Assembly (NCBI RefSeq): GCF_946479415.1
Contig: NZ_CAMLFY010000002.1
Span: 1 to 64,000, forward strand
Origin: an uncultured Shinella sp.
GTDB taxonomy: Bacteria; Pseudomonadota; Alphaproteobacteria; Rhizobiales; Rhizobiaceae
DNA: 64,000 nucleotides
Direction of reading: 5' to 3'
Shown: positions 25,760-34,381 of the stretch, piece by piece
How positions within the stretch are numbered: position 1 is the stretch's first letter
Layout of the letters: each line of letters opens with the position of its first letter
The notes under the pieces: generated by a model
Seen by the model: only the letters and a program-made list of their open reading frames with translations
Told to the model about the DNA's origin: nothing
Database searches by the model: none
Position numbers and translations under genes: made by a program

Positions 25760-26587
25760 TCAGTCGGCGCTGTAATCCTTGCCGTACCACTTGGTGGTGA
25801 GCGTCCCCAGCGTGCCGTCCTTCTTCATTTCCTCGATGATGCCGCCGACCTTGGCGGTCCATTCCGGATCGACCTTCTCGGCGATGACGACGAGCGGTTC
25901 GCGGAAAGCGTATTCGCCTTCGAGAACCTTGACCGGGTAGCCGTTCTTGATGGCGTTCATCGCGGTCTGCTCGGGCGCGATCACCGCGTCGAGGCGAACG
26001 CCGGCGCCAAGACGCAGGTCGTCGAAGGGCAGCATGGAATCGGCAAACGTGCGGACTTCGCCCGGCTCCAGCTTGTATTCGATCGGCGGCAGGCCCGGCG
26101 CGTCGATTTCAAGCTTGCGGTTGATGAAATCTTCCGAGGTCGTCGCCGTCTCGACGCCGATCACCTTGCCGTTGAGGTCGGTGACGGACTTGGCGTCGCT
26201 GTCCTTGTGAACGACGTAAACATAGGGGCTGTAGTAGTAGATGCCGACAAAATCGATCACCTGGGCACGCGCCTTGGTGGGCGTAACCGAACCGACGCCG
26301 AGATCGTAACGGCCCTGCCAGCGGCCGCCGGTCAGGGTTGCCCAATCCGGCGTCTCGAAGCTCACCTCGACGCCGAGGCGCTTGGCGATCTCGCGCGCGA
26401 CGTCGATATCGAAGCCGACCATCTCGTTGTTGTCGTCGAGATAGCTCTGGGGCGGCCATCCGCTGTTGGTCGCGACGACCATCGCCTTCTTTTCCATGAC
26501 GCGGTCGAGCGTCTCGCCGGCATGAGCCGAAACGGCGGCAGCGACGAAGGCAGCACCTACGGCCATGCGCATGAAGAGCTTTTTCAT
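25760..26587 (-). CDS. periplasmic polar amino-acid binding protein of ABC importer
   Basis: 275 residues from the ATG at 26587, which has a CAAGGAGG ribosome-binding site. Signal peptide MKKLFMRMAVGAAFVAAAVSAHA, with cleavage probable after HAHA-like AHA. Family 3 solute-binding fold: LDRVMEKKAMVVATNSGWPP, GFDIDVAREIAKRLGVEV, and DAVIAPEQTAMNAI in the second lobe. It is the first gene of a minus-strand operon with the oxidase, permease and EamA genes. Operator O3 lies at 26,634-26,645, 47 bases upstream of the start. Confidence 0.9.
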   Translation of the reverse strand: MKKLFMRMAVGAAFVAAAVSAHAGETLDRVMEKKAMVVATNSGWPPQSYLDDNNEMVGFDIDVAREIAKRLGVEVSFETPDWATLTGGRWQGRYDLGVGSVTPTKARAQVIDFVGIYYYSPYVYVVHKDSDAKSVTDLNGKVIGVETATTSEDFINRKLEIDAPGLPPIEYKLEPGEVRTFADSMLPFDDLRLGAGVRLDAVIAPEQTAMNAIKNGYPVKVLEGEYAFREPLVVIAEKVDPEWTAKVGGIIEEMKKDGTLGTLTTKWYGKDYSAD

Positions 26588-26805
26588 GTGGTCCTCCTTG
26601 TGATCCGTCAGTTCGGATCCCCATTTATGTAAGATGTCTGACAACTTAATGTGTCAGGGGATCGCTTACCGAGTCAAGGGTGACAATTCGCGGAAGTCAT
26701 GAAACGATGAGATGAGCCCATAGAAATCCGTTATGAATTCGTCATGGACCGGAGCGTGTAACCCAAGGTATTCAGCGGGAAGTTGTCGTACATCCCGGCT
26801 TGATA
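26588..26805. promoter_or_regulatory. intergenic region with operator O3
   Basis: This 218-base gap holds the promoter of the binding-protein operon. The motif TGTCTGACA (26635-26643) has the same palindromic core as O1 and O2, so it is a candidate site for the GntR repressor encoded 6 kb away. The rest toward 26,805 holds the end of the siderophore ATPase gene's transcript; no clear terminator was seen. Confidence 0.6.
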
Positions 26806-27564
26806 TCAAAGCTGATGTAGCGCGAACGGTTTGCCTTCGATGGTCTCCACGCGCATGCGGAAACCGAAGACTGCCTCCAGCCTGTCGGACGTGAGAATTT
26901 CGGCGGGCGCGCCGTCGGCCACGATGCGCCCATCCTTCATCGCCACGATCCGGTCGGCATGGGCGCTCGCCTGGTTGATGTCGTGCAGCACGATGACCAC
27001 GGTCTTGCCCCCGGTATCGGCGATTGCTCGCAGCGAGCGCATCAGGGCGCGGGCATAATACATGTCGAGATTGTTCAGGGGCTCGTCGAGCAGCAGATAG
27101 TCCGTGCCCTGGGCAAAGGCCATGGCGACGAGCGCCCGCTGGCGCTGGCCGCCGGACAGCGTCTCGATGAAGCGGTCGCTAAGATCGGTGAGATCGAATT
27201 GCGCGATTGCGGCATCGACGATGGCATGGTCCTCGCCCGTCAGCCGGCCGCGGCCATGCGGAAAACGCCCGAAACCGACGAGTTCGCGCACCCGCAGGCG
27301 GCTCGCCACCGTCGTATCCTGCCGCAGGATAGCGAGGACCTTTGCGAGGTCGCGCCCCGGGGTCGTATCGACCGGCAGCCCGTCGACCGAAATTGTGCCG
27401 GTCTGTAGCGCCTGGAGCCGCGCGACGAGCGACAGCAGCGTGGATTTGCCCGCACCATTCGGGCCGATCAGCGCGACGACGCCGCCCTTTGCGATATCGA
27501 GGCTGACATCGTGCAGGATGGGCGTCGCCCGGTGCTTGAAGGAGACGTTGTTGATGCGGATCAT
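26806..27564 (-). CDS. ferric-siderophore ABC transporter ATP-binding protein (YclP/FepC type)
   Basis: 252 residues from the ATG at 27564, which overlaps the stop of the second permease (ATGA). Walker A GPNGAGKST, signature LSGGQRQRA, Walker B YLLLDEPLNNLD and switch His in VIVLHDINQASAHADR. The wording LVGFGRFPHGRGRLTGED and DEPLNNLDMYY resembles the ATPase of petrobactin/catecholate importers (YclP) in my memory of that family. It powers uptake of a ferric siderophore with the two permeases upstream. Confidence 0.9.
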   Translation of the reverse strand: MIRINNVSFKHRATPILHDVSLDIAKGGVVALIGPNGAGKSTLLSLVARLQALQTGTISVDGLPVDTTPGRDLAKVLAILRQDTTVASRLRVRELVGFGRFPHGRGRLTGEDHAIVDAAIAQFDLTDLSDRFIETLSGGQRQRALVAMAFAQGTDYLLLDEPLNNLDMYYARALMRSLRAIADTGGKTVVIVLHDINQASAHADRIVAMKDGRIVADGAPAEILTSDRLEAVFGFRMRVETIEGKPFALHQL

Positions 27565-28502
27565 TTGCGGCTCCCGAGGACCAGCAGCAGGAGAAAGATC
27601 AGCCCGCCGACGAATTCGATGACGACGCCGAGCGCCGTCGCACTGCCAAGCGCGTGCTGGAACAGCGTCTGCCCGCCGACGAGGACGACAATGCCGGTCA
27701 GGGCTGCGGACGGCAGCAGCACGGCATGGCGGCGGCTGTCGACGATGCGCTCGGCAAGCGCTGCCACGAGCAGGCCAAAGAAGGCGACGGGGCCGACGAG
27801 CGCGGTGGAGACGGCAACCAGAGCGGAGACGAGCAGCAGGAGACCGGTAACGGTGCCGGCCCAGTTGACGCCGAGCCCGGTGGCGGCATCGGGGCCGAGC
27901 GAGATGACATCGAGTACATGCCTTGACCGCCAAGCGATGACAACGGCGAGGACCGTCACGATGGCGGCGAAGACCAGCAGATCCGTGCGCACCGCATTGA
28001 AATTGGCAAAGCTTGCCGATTGCACCACGGAAAATTCGTTGGGATCGATCAGGCGGGCGAGCAGCGATTGCAGGCTGCGAAACAGCACGCCGAAGACGAC
28101 ACCGGCCAAAAGCATCAGCCCCATATCGAGCCGGCTGCGCAGCATCGGCAGCAGAAGCGCGCAGGCGAGCCCCATGAGGAACAGCACTTCCACGCCGAAT
28201 TTCAGCTGCGGATCGAGCGCCACATAACCGACGCCGCCAAGCAGGAAGACAAGCAGCATCTGGCCGAACAGGTAGAGTGCGTCGAGGCCCATGATCGACG
28301 GCGTCAGGATGCGGTTGCCGGTCACCGTCTGGAAGATCACCGTCGATACGGCGATGGCCACGCCGACCTGCACCAGTGCCGCGAGCTTCAGGAGACGCAG
28401 TTCCAGCACGAAGGCGATATTGCCCTTGAGGCCGATGGCGAGGAAGGCGACAGCCGCCGCAAAGGCGGCAAGGCCGAGGCCGAACAGACGACGATCAGCC
28501 AT
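27561..28502 (-). CDS. FecCD-family iron-siderophore permease 2
   Basis: 313 residues from the ATG at 28502. About nine to ten membrane segments with the FecCD pattern: SIMGLDALYLFGQMLLVF, GVVFGVLFRSLQSLLARL and VGPVAFFGLLVAALAERIV near the C-terminal coupling helix. It overlaps the first permease by eight bases and its stop overlaps the ATPase start. Together the two permeases form the membrane pore of a heterodimeric importer. Confidence 0.9.
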   Translation of the reverse strand: MADRRLFGLGLAAFAAAVAFLAIGLKGNIAFVLELRLLKLAALVQVGVAIAVSTVIFQTVTGNRILTPSIMGLDALYLFGQMLLVFLLGGVGYVALDPQLKFGVEVLFLMGLACALLLPMLRSRLDMGLMLLAGVVFGVLFRSLQSLLARLIDPNEFSVVQSASFANFNAVRTDLLVFAAIVTVLAVVIAWRSRHVLDVISLGPDAATGLGVNWAGTVTGLLLLVSALVAVSTALVGPVAFFGLLVAALAERIVDSRRHAVLLPSAALTGIVVLVGGQTLFQHALGSATALGVVIEFVGGLIFLLLLVLGSRK

Positions 28503-29472
28503 GGCCGCCCCGCCGGAAGAGCAGCCAGAGGAACACGCCGCCACCAACCACGCCCATGACCGTGCCGACGGGGATCTCATAGGGATAGCGGATGAGGCGG
28601 CCGACAATGTCGCAGGCGAGCACCAGCCCCGCCCCGCCGGCCGCGACCCAGCCGATCGTGCCGCGCACATTGTCGCCCATCAGCCGCGAGACGATGTTGG
28701 GCACGGCCAGTCCAACGAAGGGGATCATGCCGACGACGACCACGGCAAGTGCCGTGATGACCGAGACGATGACGAGGCCGATCTGCATCATGCGCGCATA
28801 GTCGATGCCGAGCCCGATGCTCGCTTCGCGGCCCAGCGCCATGATCGTCAGGCGATCGGCGACGAGCCAGGCGACGGCGACCATGACGGCGGCAATCCAC
28901 AGCAATTCGTAGCGCCCGCGCAGCACGCCGGAGAATTCGCCATTGGTCCAGACGGAGAGGAATTGCAGGAGATCGGCCTGCCAGGCGGCGAAGGTCGCGA
29001 CAGCGCCGATCACGCCGCCATAGACGATCCCGAAGAGCGGCACGAGGAAGGGCTGCTGGGGCGGCAGGCGATGCGCGGTGGCGAGAAAGATCGACGTGCC
29101 GACGAGCGCCGCGCCGCCGGCGACCAGCGTCTTCACCCAGAGGGCTGCGGCGGGAAAAAGCAGCGTGACCAGGAGGATGCCGAGTTCCGCGCTCTGCGCG
29201 GTGCCGGCCGTCGCGGGCTCGACGAAGCGGTTGCGCGAGAGCGTCTGCATGATGAGACCGGCAATCGCCAGCCCTGCCCCGCACAGCACGGCGGCTAGCG
29301 TGCGCGGCAGGCGGCTGACGGCAAGCAGATGCATCGCTTCGGGATCGCTCAGCACCTTATCGAGCGGCAGCGGGCTGACACCGACGGCGAGACTCAAAAG
29401 GAAGAGGATCGCGAGCCCGAGCCCCGCGATCACGCCTGCGCGCAGTGATGGCTGGAAAACGGCTGACGTCAT
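28495..29472 (-). CDS. FecCD-family iron-siderophore permease 1
   Basis: 325 residues, nine to ten membrane segments: VSRLPRTLAAVLCGAGLAIA, then NRFVEPATAGTAQSAELGIL, and the coupling region VGMIPFVGLAVPNIVSRLMGD are characteristic of FecCD permeases. Its ATG overlaps the stop codon of a 34-codon ORF upstream (ATGA). The substrate-binding protein that should accompany it is absent from the cluster. Confidence 0.9.
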   Translation of the reverse strand: MTSAVFQPSLRAGVIAGLGLAILFLLSLAVGVSPLPLDKVLSDPEAMHLLAVSRLPRTLAAVLCGAGLAIAGLIMQTLSRNRFVEPATAGTAQSAELGILLVTLLFPAAALWVKTLVAGGAALVGTSIFLATAHRLPPQQPFLVPLFGIVYGGVIGAVATFAAWQADLLQFLSVWTNGEFSGVLRGRYELLWIAAVMVAVAWLVADRLTIMALGREASIGLGIDYARMMQIGLVIVSVITALAVVVVGMIPFVGLAVPNIVSRLMGDNVRGTIGWVAAGGAGLVLACDIVGRLIRYPYEIPVGTVMGVVGGGVFLWLLFRRGGHG

Positions 29473-29573
29473 TTTACGATGGCAAAGCCCGCATGATTGC
29501 TGCCAGTCGTGAAACGCTTGCCGAGGACCCTCAGGTCGGTAGGAATATCAAGGCAGGGGATGAATTGGGGCAC
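29469..29573 (-). CDS. small coupled ORF upstream of siderophore permeases, candidate
   Basis: A 34-codon reading frame starts with GTG at 29573, preceded by a GGAAGGA ribosome-binding site seven bases upstream. It ends with TGA overlapping the permease ATG, the same ATGA arrangement used between the downstream genes. The peptide starts MPQFIPCLDIPTD and ends TGSNHAGFAIVK; no family recognised. It could be a coupling/leader ORF or the 3' remnant of a lost gene such as the missing binding protein. Not proven to be expressed. Confidence 0.4.
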   Translation of the reverse strand: MPQFIPCLDIPTDLRVLGKRFTTGSNHAGFAIVK

Positions 29574-29620
29574 GGACGCTCCTTCCAGCACAGGATCACA
29601 GACGTCCCGGCCCACGATCA

Positions 29621-29647
29621 AAACATAACGTCTTTAGTCATGTTTTA
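29621..29647. promoter_or_regulatory. inverted repeat upstream of siderophore importer
   Basis: Arms AAAACAT (29621-29627) and ATGTTTT (29641-29647) form a seven-base perfect inverted repeat with a 13-base spacer, 48 bases upstream of the small ORF start. It is a candidate binding site for an iron-responsive regulator (RirA, Irr or Fur type). I do not see a match to a specific iron box. Confidence 0.35.
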
Positions 29648-29680
29648 TCTGTAAGGGAAGTCGGCCAGCCAAGGATGGCT

Positions 29681-30982
29681 TCAGCGAAGGATGACCCGGT
29701 CCCGGCCCGATTTTTTGGCATCATAGAGGCCATTGTCGGCCCGCGAGATGGCCGAGCCGACACTTTCGGCCGCTTCGCTGATCGCGCCGCCCACGCTGAC
29801 CGTCACCTTCAGCGCATCCGTGTCGATGATGAATGGCTCAGCCCCTACGACCTGCCGCAGCCGTTCGGCGATGGCACGGACCGAGGCATAATCTGGGCGG
29901 TGGAGCATGACGGCGAACTCTTCGCCGCCCATGCGGCCGAAACGGTCTTCCGGGCGCAGCACATCGCGGCAACGCCGGGTGAACTCGATCAGCACCGCGT
30001 CACCGACGCCGTGGCCATAGCGGTCGTTGATCGTCTTGAAATGATCGATGTCGAGCATCAGGAAGGTGGCGGACGTGCCGCTCTTCTGGCACTCGGCGTG
30101 GATCCGGTCCGCCTCTTCGAAAAAGCGGCGGCGGTTCATCGCACCGGTCAGCGGGTCGGTATCGGCGAGAACCTTCAACTCCTTGGCGTAGCTGCGCTCG
30201 CGGGTCACGTCGATATACATATTGACGTTGAAATTGCCGATCGTGCGGTGGCGGAACTGGATCGTGCGCGTTTCGCCGCTCGCCGTCGCCACCTCAAGGT
30301 CGAAGGGCGTCATTTCACGGTTTTCCGCGCGGGCGGCCGCAAGGGATTGATACCATTGCATGCGGGCGAACTCGCGATAATCCGGGTCCGGATAGGCAAG
30401 CCGCCACCAGTCCTCGATGTTGGAAATCTCGTCCTGGCTGTAGCCGAAAAGTTCCTTGAAGGTGGAATTGGCAAATTGGATCTGGTCGTCGGTGCCCGAT
30501 ATCTCGAAGCCGAACGGCAGCCAGTTGAGCAGCGAAATGACGTTCTCCTGCCAGCCGGCAAGCGTCACGGATCCCTGCGGCGGCGCATCGAGGAAGGTGA
30601 AGAGGCGCAGGATTTCGCCCTCCACGGCAACCTTCGTGACCTGCACCATGAGGATGCGCTCCTGCCCCTGCACCTGCGCGCGGATCAGGAAGGGCTCGCC
30701 GGGAACACCAACCGGCGCCACGCTCCATATCTGGCCGAGCATCAGGGTCGCTTCCGGGCCGACGAGCTCCTCGACCGGACAACCGCCGAAACCCTCGAGG
30801 CCGCGGCCGAACAGGATCGCGGCATTGGCATTGGCATAACGCACCGCAAGCGTCTGCTTTTCCACGAGCACGAGCGGCGCGCCGACGCAGTTCATCCAGA
30901 AGTCCACCTCCAGGCGGGATCTTCGCGAATTGGTCTCGTCCGGCAAAGGGGATATCGAAACTGCGGTGTCAGGCATGCTCAT
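29681..30982 (-). CDS. PAS-GGDEF diguanylate cyclase
   Basis: 433 residues. Two PAS-like regions (about 25-130 and 150-260, the second with FGFEISGTDDQIQFANSTFK and ELFGYSQDE) precede a GGDEF domain starting near LKVLADTDPLTGAMNRR. The active site reads GRMGGEEF and is intact. RPED five residues before it is a proper RxxD inhibitory site. No membrane segment is obvious, so it is probably a soluble diguanylate cyclase responding to a PAS-bound signal. It is divergent from the pta-ackA genes. Confidence 0.9.
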   Translation of the reverse strand: MSMPDTAVSISPLPDETNSRRSRLEVDFWMNCVGAPLVLVEKQTLAVRYANANAAILFGRGLEGFGGCPVEELVGPEATLMLGQIWSVAPVGVPGEPFLIRAQVQGQERILMVQVTKVAVEGEILRLFTFLDAPPQGSVTLAGWQENVISLLNWLPFGFEISGTDDQIQFANSTFKELFGYSQDEISNIEDWWRLAYPDPDYREFARMQWYQSLAAARAENREMTPFDLEVATASGETRTIQFRHRTIGNFNVNMYIDVTRERSYAKELKVLADTDPLTGAMNRRRFFEEADRIHAECQKSGTSATFLMLDIDHFKTINDRYGHGVGDAVLIEFTRRCRDVLRPEDRFGRMGGEEFAVMLHRPDYASVRAIAERLRQVVGAEPFIIDTDALKVTVSVGGAISEAAESVGSAISRADNGLYDAKKSGRDRVILR

Positions 30983-31143
30983 GCGCTTGCTACTCGCTAC
31001 ACGGATACGGTGCGGTCATTGCACCATTCGCGAGAGGCTAATGGTTCGGCGTAAGGATTTGGTTTACGCGACGTGAGCACGTCATGGCGCAGCGACATAA
31101 TTCCTTTATGGTGCGCGAAAGCCTCAGGAACGAAGGACGACGC
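30983..31143. other. divergent intergenic region, PAS-GGDEF / pta
   Basis: A 161-base gap between the divergent cyclase and phosphate acyltransferase genes; it must contain both promoters. An AAGGA ribosome-binding site for pta lies at its right end. I recognise no operator-like repeat. Confidence 0.3.
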
Positions 31144-32070
31144 ATGAGCCGCCAGACAGACGCCATCCTCGCTCTCTGCCGCCCCTTGCCGCCGACACGC
31201 ACCGCGATCGTCCATCCGGTCAAAGCCAATGTGGTGGAGGCGGCAGCCGAGGCCGTGCGTGAAAGCCTCATCGTGCCTGTGCTTGTTGGCCCCGAGGAAA
31301 AGATAACGACCGCCGCGAAGGAAGCCGCCGTCGATATCACCGGCTGGGAGATCGTCGATACCGAGCACAGCCATGCCGCGGCCGCCAAGGCGGCGGAGCT
31401 TGCCGCAAACCGCCATGTCGAAGCGATCATGAAAGGCTCGCTGCACACGGATGAACTTCTGAGCGCCATCGTGAGGGCCGATGCGGGCCTGCGCACCGAG
31501 CGGCGCATTTCGCATTGCTATCTTATGGATATCGCGACCTATCCGAAACCGTTCATCATCACGGATGCCGCCGTCAACATCCTGCCGGACCTGCCGGTCA
31601 AGGCCGATATCGTGCAAAATGCCGTCGACCTGTGGCGGGTCGTTTTCGGCGATCACAAGCCCAAGGTCGCCGTGCTCGCTGCCGTCGAGACGGTCAATCC
31701 GAAAATGCAGGCGACGCTCGATGCGGCCGCCCTGTGCAAAATGGCGGACCGCCGGCAGATCACCGATTGCCTGATCGACGGCCCGCTCGCCTTCGACAAT
31801 GCGATCAGCGCCGAGGCGGCACGGGAAAAGGGCATCCTTTCCGAGGTTGCCGGTCATGCCGATATTCTGCTGGTTCCCGATATCGAGGCCGGCAACATGC
31901 TGGCCAAGCAGCTGACATTTCTCGGCGGGGCGGAAGCCGCCGGCATCGTGCTCGGGGCGCGTGTGCCGGTAATCCTCACCAGCCGTGCCGACAATGAACG
32001 CACGCGTCTGCTTTCCTGCGCGCTTGCGGTGCTGCTTGCCGATGCCCGCACGAAGGGGCGTATCCTGTGA
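31144..32070 (+). CDS. pta: phosphate acetyl/butyryltransferase
   Basis: 308 residues from the ATG at 31144, which follows an AAGGA site. Ptb/Pta-type fold: AIVHPVKANVVEAAAEAVRE, AIMKGSLHTDELLSAIV, and PDIEAGNMLAKQLTFLGGAE AAG region near the C-terminus. It interconverts acyl-CoA and acyl-phosphate in the cytoplasm. It overlaps ackA by GTGA and forms a two-gene acetate (or propionate/butyrate) phosphate pathway. The short single-domain form resembles phosphotransbutyrylases more than the long E. coli Pta, so acyl preference is uncertain. Confidence 0.85.
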   Translation: MSRQTDAILALCRPLPPTRTAIVHPVKANVVEAAAEAVRESLIVPVLVGPEEKITTAAKEAAVDITGWEIVDTEHSHAAAAKAAELAANRHVEAIMKGSLHTDELLSAIVRADAGLRTERRISHCYLMDIATYPKPFIITDAAVNILPDLPVKADIVQNAVDLWRVVFGDHKPKVAVLAAVETVNPKMQATLDAAALCKMADRRQITDCLIDGPLAFDNAISAEAAREKGILSEVAGHADILLVPDIEAGNMLAKQLTFLGGAEAAGIVLGARVPVILTSRADNERTRLLSCALAVLLADARTKGRIL

Positions 32071-33179
32071 CCGATGTCCTGCTCGTCCTCAACACCGGCT
32101 CGTCCAGCCTGAAATTCGAGGTTTTCGGCTACGACAAACTCGACAGGCTTGCAAAGGGCAAGGTGACCGGCATCGGCAACGGGGCACGGCTTGGTGCGAC
32201 CATCGAGGAGACCGGCGCTGTCATCGACGAGCCGCTTGCCGCCGACGATCACGAAACGGCCATGGGCGCGGCGATCGCCCTCATCGATCGTTACGACGAC
32301 GGTTGGCGCATGGTGGCGACCGTCCATCGCATCGTGCATGGCGGGGAAAACTTCGTCGCGCCCGTGATCGTTACGCCAGACATCCTCGCGGAACTCGAAA
32401 CGCTCGTGCCGCTCGCCCCGCTGCACCAACCCTACAATCTCGCCGGCATTACCGCCTCGGACCGGTTGGCCGATGCACCCGATATCGCCTGCTTCGATAC
32501 CGCCTTCCATGCCGGCCAGGCGCCGGTGTTCAAGACCTTTGCCATCGAGGCGGCGCTGCGCAACAAGGGTGTTCGCCGCTATGGTTTCCATGGGCTGTCC
32601 TATGACTGGATTTCCCGTGTCCTTGGCCGCGACTATCCCGATGTCGCAAGGGGCCGGGTCGTCGCCGGCCATCTCGGCAATGGCGCGAGCCTTTGCGCCA
32701 TGAGCGGCGGCAAGAGCATCGACACGACCATGGGCATGACGGCGCTCGACGGCCTGCCGATGGGCAGCCGCACCGGCGCGATCGATGCCGGCGCCGTCAC
32801 CTATATGCTGCACAGCCTCGGTCTTTCGGTGGAGGAAGTCGAACGCATGCTCTACGAGCGCTCCGGCCTCAAGGGCCTTTCCGGGATCAGCAACGACGTC
32901 AAGACGCTGCTCGAAAGCCCCGATCCGCAAGCCGCCTTCGCGCTCGACTATTTCGCCCTGAAGGTCGCGCAATATGCGGCCATGATGGCGACCTCGATGG
33001 GCGGTATCGATGCCTTCGTCTTCACCGGCGGCATCGGCGAGAATGCAGCCCTCGTGCGTGAGGCGATCCTGTCCCGGCTCGCCTTCCTCCAGCCCTTCCG
33101 TACCCTCGTCATTCCTGCCAACGAAGAGCGCATGATGGCGATCCACGGCAAGGCGCTGCTGGAAAACCAGGCCCAGTAA
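32067..33179 (+). CDS. ackA: acetate kinase
   Basis: 370 residues starting with GTG at 32067, inside the pta stop (GTGA). ASKHA acetokinase motifs are intact: LNTGSSSLKFEVF at the start, HRIVHGG, CFDTAFHAGQ, YGFHGLSYDW, GHLGNGAS, TALDGLPMGSRTGAIDAG and FTGGIGENA. It transfers phosphate between acetyl-phosphate and ADP/ATP. About 30 residues shorter than the common 400, mainly through loop deletions rather than truncation of motifs. Confidence 0.9.
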   Translation: MTDVLLVLNTGSSSLKFEVFGYDKLDRLAKGKVTGIGNGARLGATIEETGAVIDEPLAADDHETAMGAAIALIDRYDDGWRMVATVHRIVHGGENFVAPVIVTPDILAELETLVPLAPLHQPYNLAGITASDRLADAPDIACFDTAFHAGQAPVFKTFAIEAALRNKGVRRYGFHGLSYDWISRVLGRDYPDVARGRVVAGHLGNGASLCAMSGGKSIDTTMGMTALDGLPMGSRTGAIDAGAVTYMLHSLGLSVEEVERMLYERSGLKGLSGISNDVKTLLESPDPQAAFALDYFALKVAQYAAMMATSMGGIDAFVFTGGIGENAALVREAILSRLAFLQPFRTLVIPANEERMMAIHGKALLENQAQ

Positions 33180-33203
33180 CACCAGGCCCAGTAACATCAG
33201 GCC
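33166..33203 (+). repeat. 15-bp tandem repeat covering the ackA stop
   Basis: The unit ACCAGGCCCAGTAAC occurs at 33166-33180 and again at 33181-33195, followed by an imperfect partial third copy (ATCAGGCC). The ackA stop codon TAA lies in the first unit. It looks like a recent slippage duplication. Confidence 0.8.
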
Positions 33204-33341
33204 TCGTCGCTTGGGCCGGCGCCCGTGCGTCGCGTTTTGTGAACAATGCGTTCTCACACGGCGCCTTTTCAAGCCCGACGCGATGCACCATGTTCCGCGC
33301 AACACATCTTGCAACGGACGCTCGGCGTCGAGGCGAACATC

Positions 33342-34364
33342 ATGAAGAAAATCGGCTTCCTGTCCTTCGGCCATTGGACACCCTCTTCACAATCCCAGAC
33401 CCGCTCGGCGGGCGATACGCTCCTCCAGTCGATCGACCTTGCCGTCGCGGCCGAAGAGCTGGGCGCTGACGGCGCCTATTTCCGCGTCCATCACTTCGCC
33501 CGGCAGCTCGCCTCGCCCTTCCCGCTGCTCGCCGCCGTCGGTGCGCGCACGAAGAACATCGAGATCGGAACCGCCGTCATCGACATGCGCTATGAAAACC
33601 CGCTCTACATGGCGGAGGATGCCGGTTCAGCCGACCTCATCGCCGGCGGACGCCTGCAGCTCGGCATCAGCCGCGGCTCGCCCGAGCAGGTCATCGATGG
33701 CTGGCGCTACTTCGGCTACGAACCGCAGGAGGGCATGAGCGACGCCGATATGGGCCGCCGCCACGCGGAGGTCTTCCTCGACGTCCTGAAGGGCGAAGGC
33801 TTTGCCCAGCCGAATCCCCGGCCGATGTTCCCCAACCCGCCGGGGCTGCTGCGTCTCGAGCCGCATTCCGAGGGTCTGCGCGAGCGCATCTGGTGGGGTG
33901 CCGGCTCGAACGCCACGGCCGTCTGGGCCGCTCAGCATGGCATGAACCTGCAAAGCTCGACCCTCAAGGACGACGAAACGGGCGAGCCCTTCCATGTCCA
34001 GCAGGCCGCACAGATCCGCGCCTATCGCGAAGCCTGGAAGGAAGCGGGCCATAGCCGCACACCGCGCGTCTCCGTGAGCCGCAGCATCTTTGCGCTTACC
34101 GACGACCGCGACCGTGCCTATTTCGGCCGGGGCGGCAAGGAAGAGGATTCGATCGGCTTCATCGACGACAAGACCCGCGCAATCTTCGGCCGCTCCTATG
34201 CCGACGAGCCGGACAGGCTGATTTCGCAGCTCGCCGCCGACGAGGCGATCCAGGAGGCCGACACGCTGCTGCTCACCGTGCCCAACCAGCTCGGCGTCGA
34301 ATACAACGCCCATGTCATCGAGGCCATCCTGAAACACGTCGCGCCGGCACTGGGCTGGCGCTGA
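33342..34364 (+). CDS. luciferase-like (LLM class) flavin-dependent monooxygenase
   Basis: 340 residues from the ATG at 33342; the longer frame upstream is not conserved in appearance. TIM-barrel features of bacterial luciferases: DLAVAAEELGADGAYFRVHHF, RTKNIEIGTAVIDMRYENPLYMAEDAGSAD segments, RLQLGISRGSPEQ, and RIWWGAGS. It uses FMNH2 and O2 on an unknown substrate and normally needs a separate flavin reductase. It follows ackA by about 160 bases and may be its own unit. Confidence 0.85.
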   Translation: MKKIGFLSFGHWTPSSQSQTRSAGDTLLQSIDLAVAAEELGADGAYFRVHHFARQLASPFPLLAAVGARTKNIEIGTAVIDMRYENPLYMAEDAGSADLIAGGRLQLGISRGSPEQVIDGWRYFGYEPQEGMSDADMGRRHAEVFLDVLKGEGFAQPNPRPMFPNPPGLLRLEPHSEGLRERIWWGAGSNATAVWAAQHGMNLQSSTLKDDETGEPFHVQQAAQIRAYREAWKEAGHSRTPRVSVSRSIFALTDDRDRAYFGRGGKEEDSIGFIDDKTRAIFGRSYADEPDRLISQLAADEAIQEADTLLLTVPNQLGVEYNAHVIEAILKHVAPALGWR

Positions 34365-34381
34365 CAATCAAACGCGCCCGA

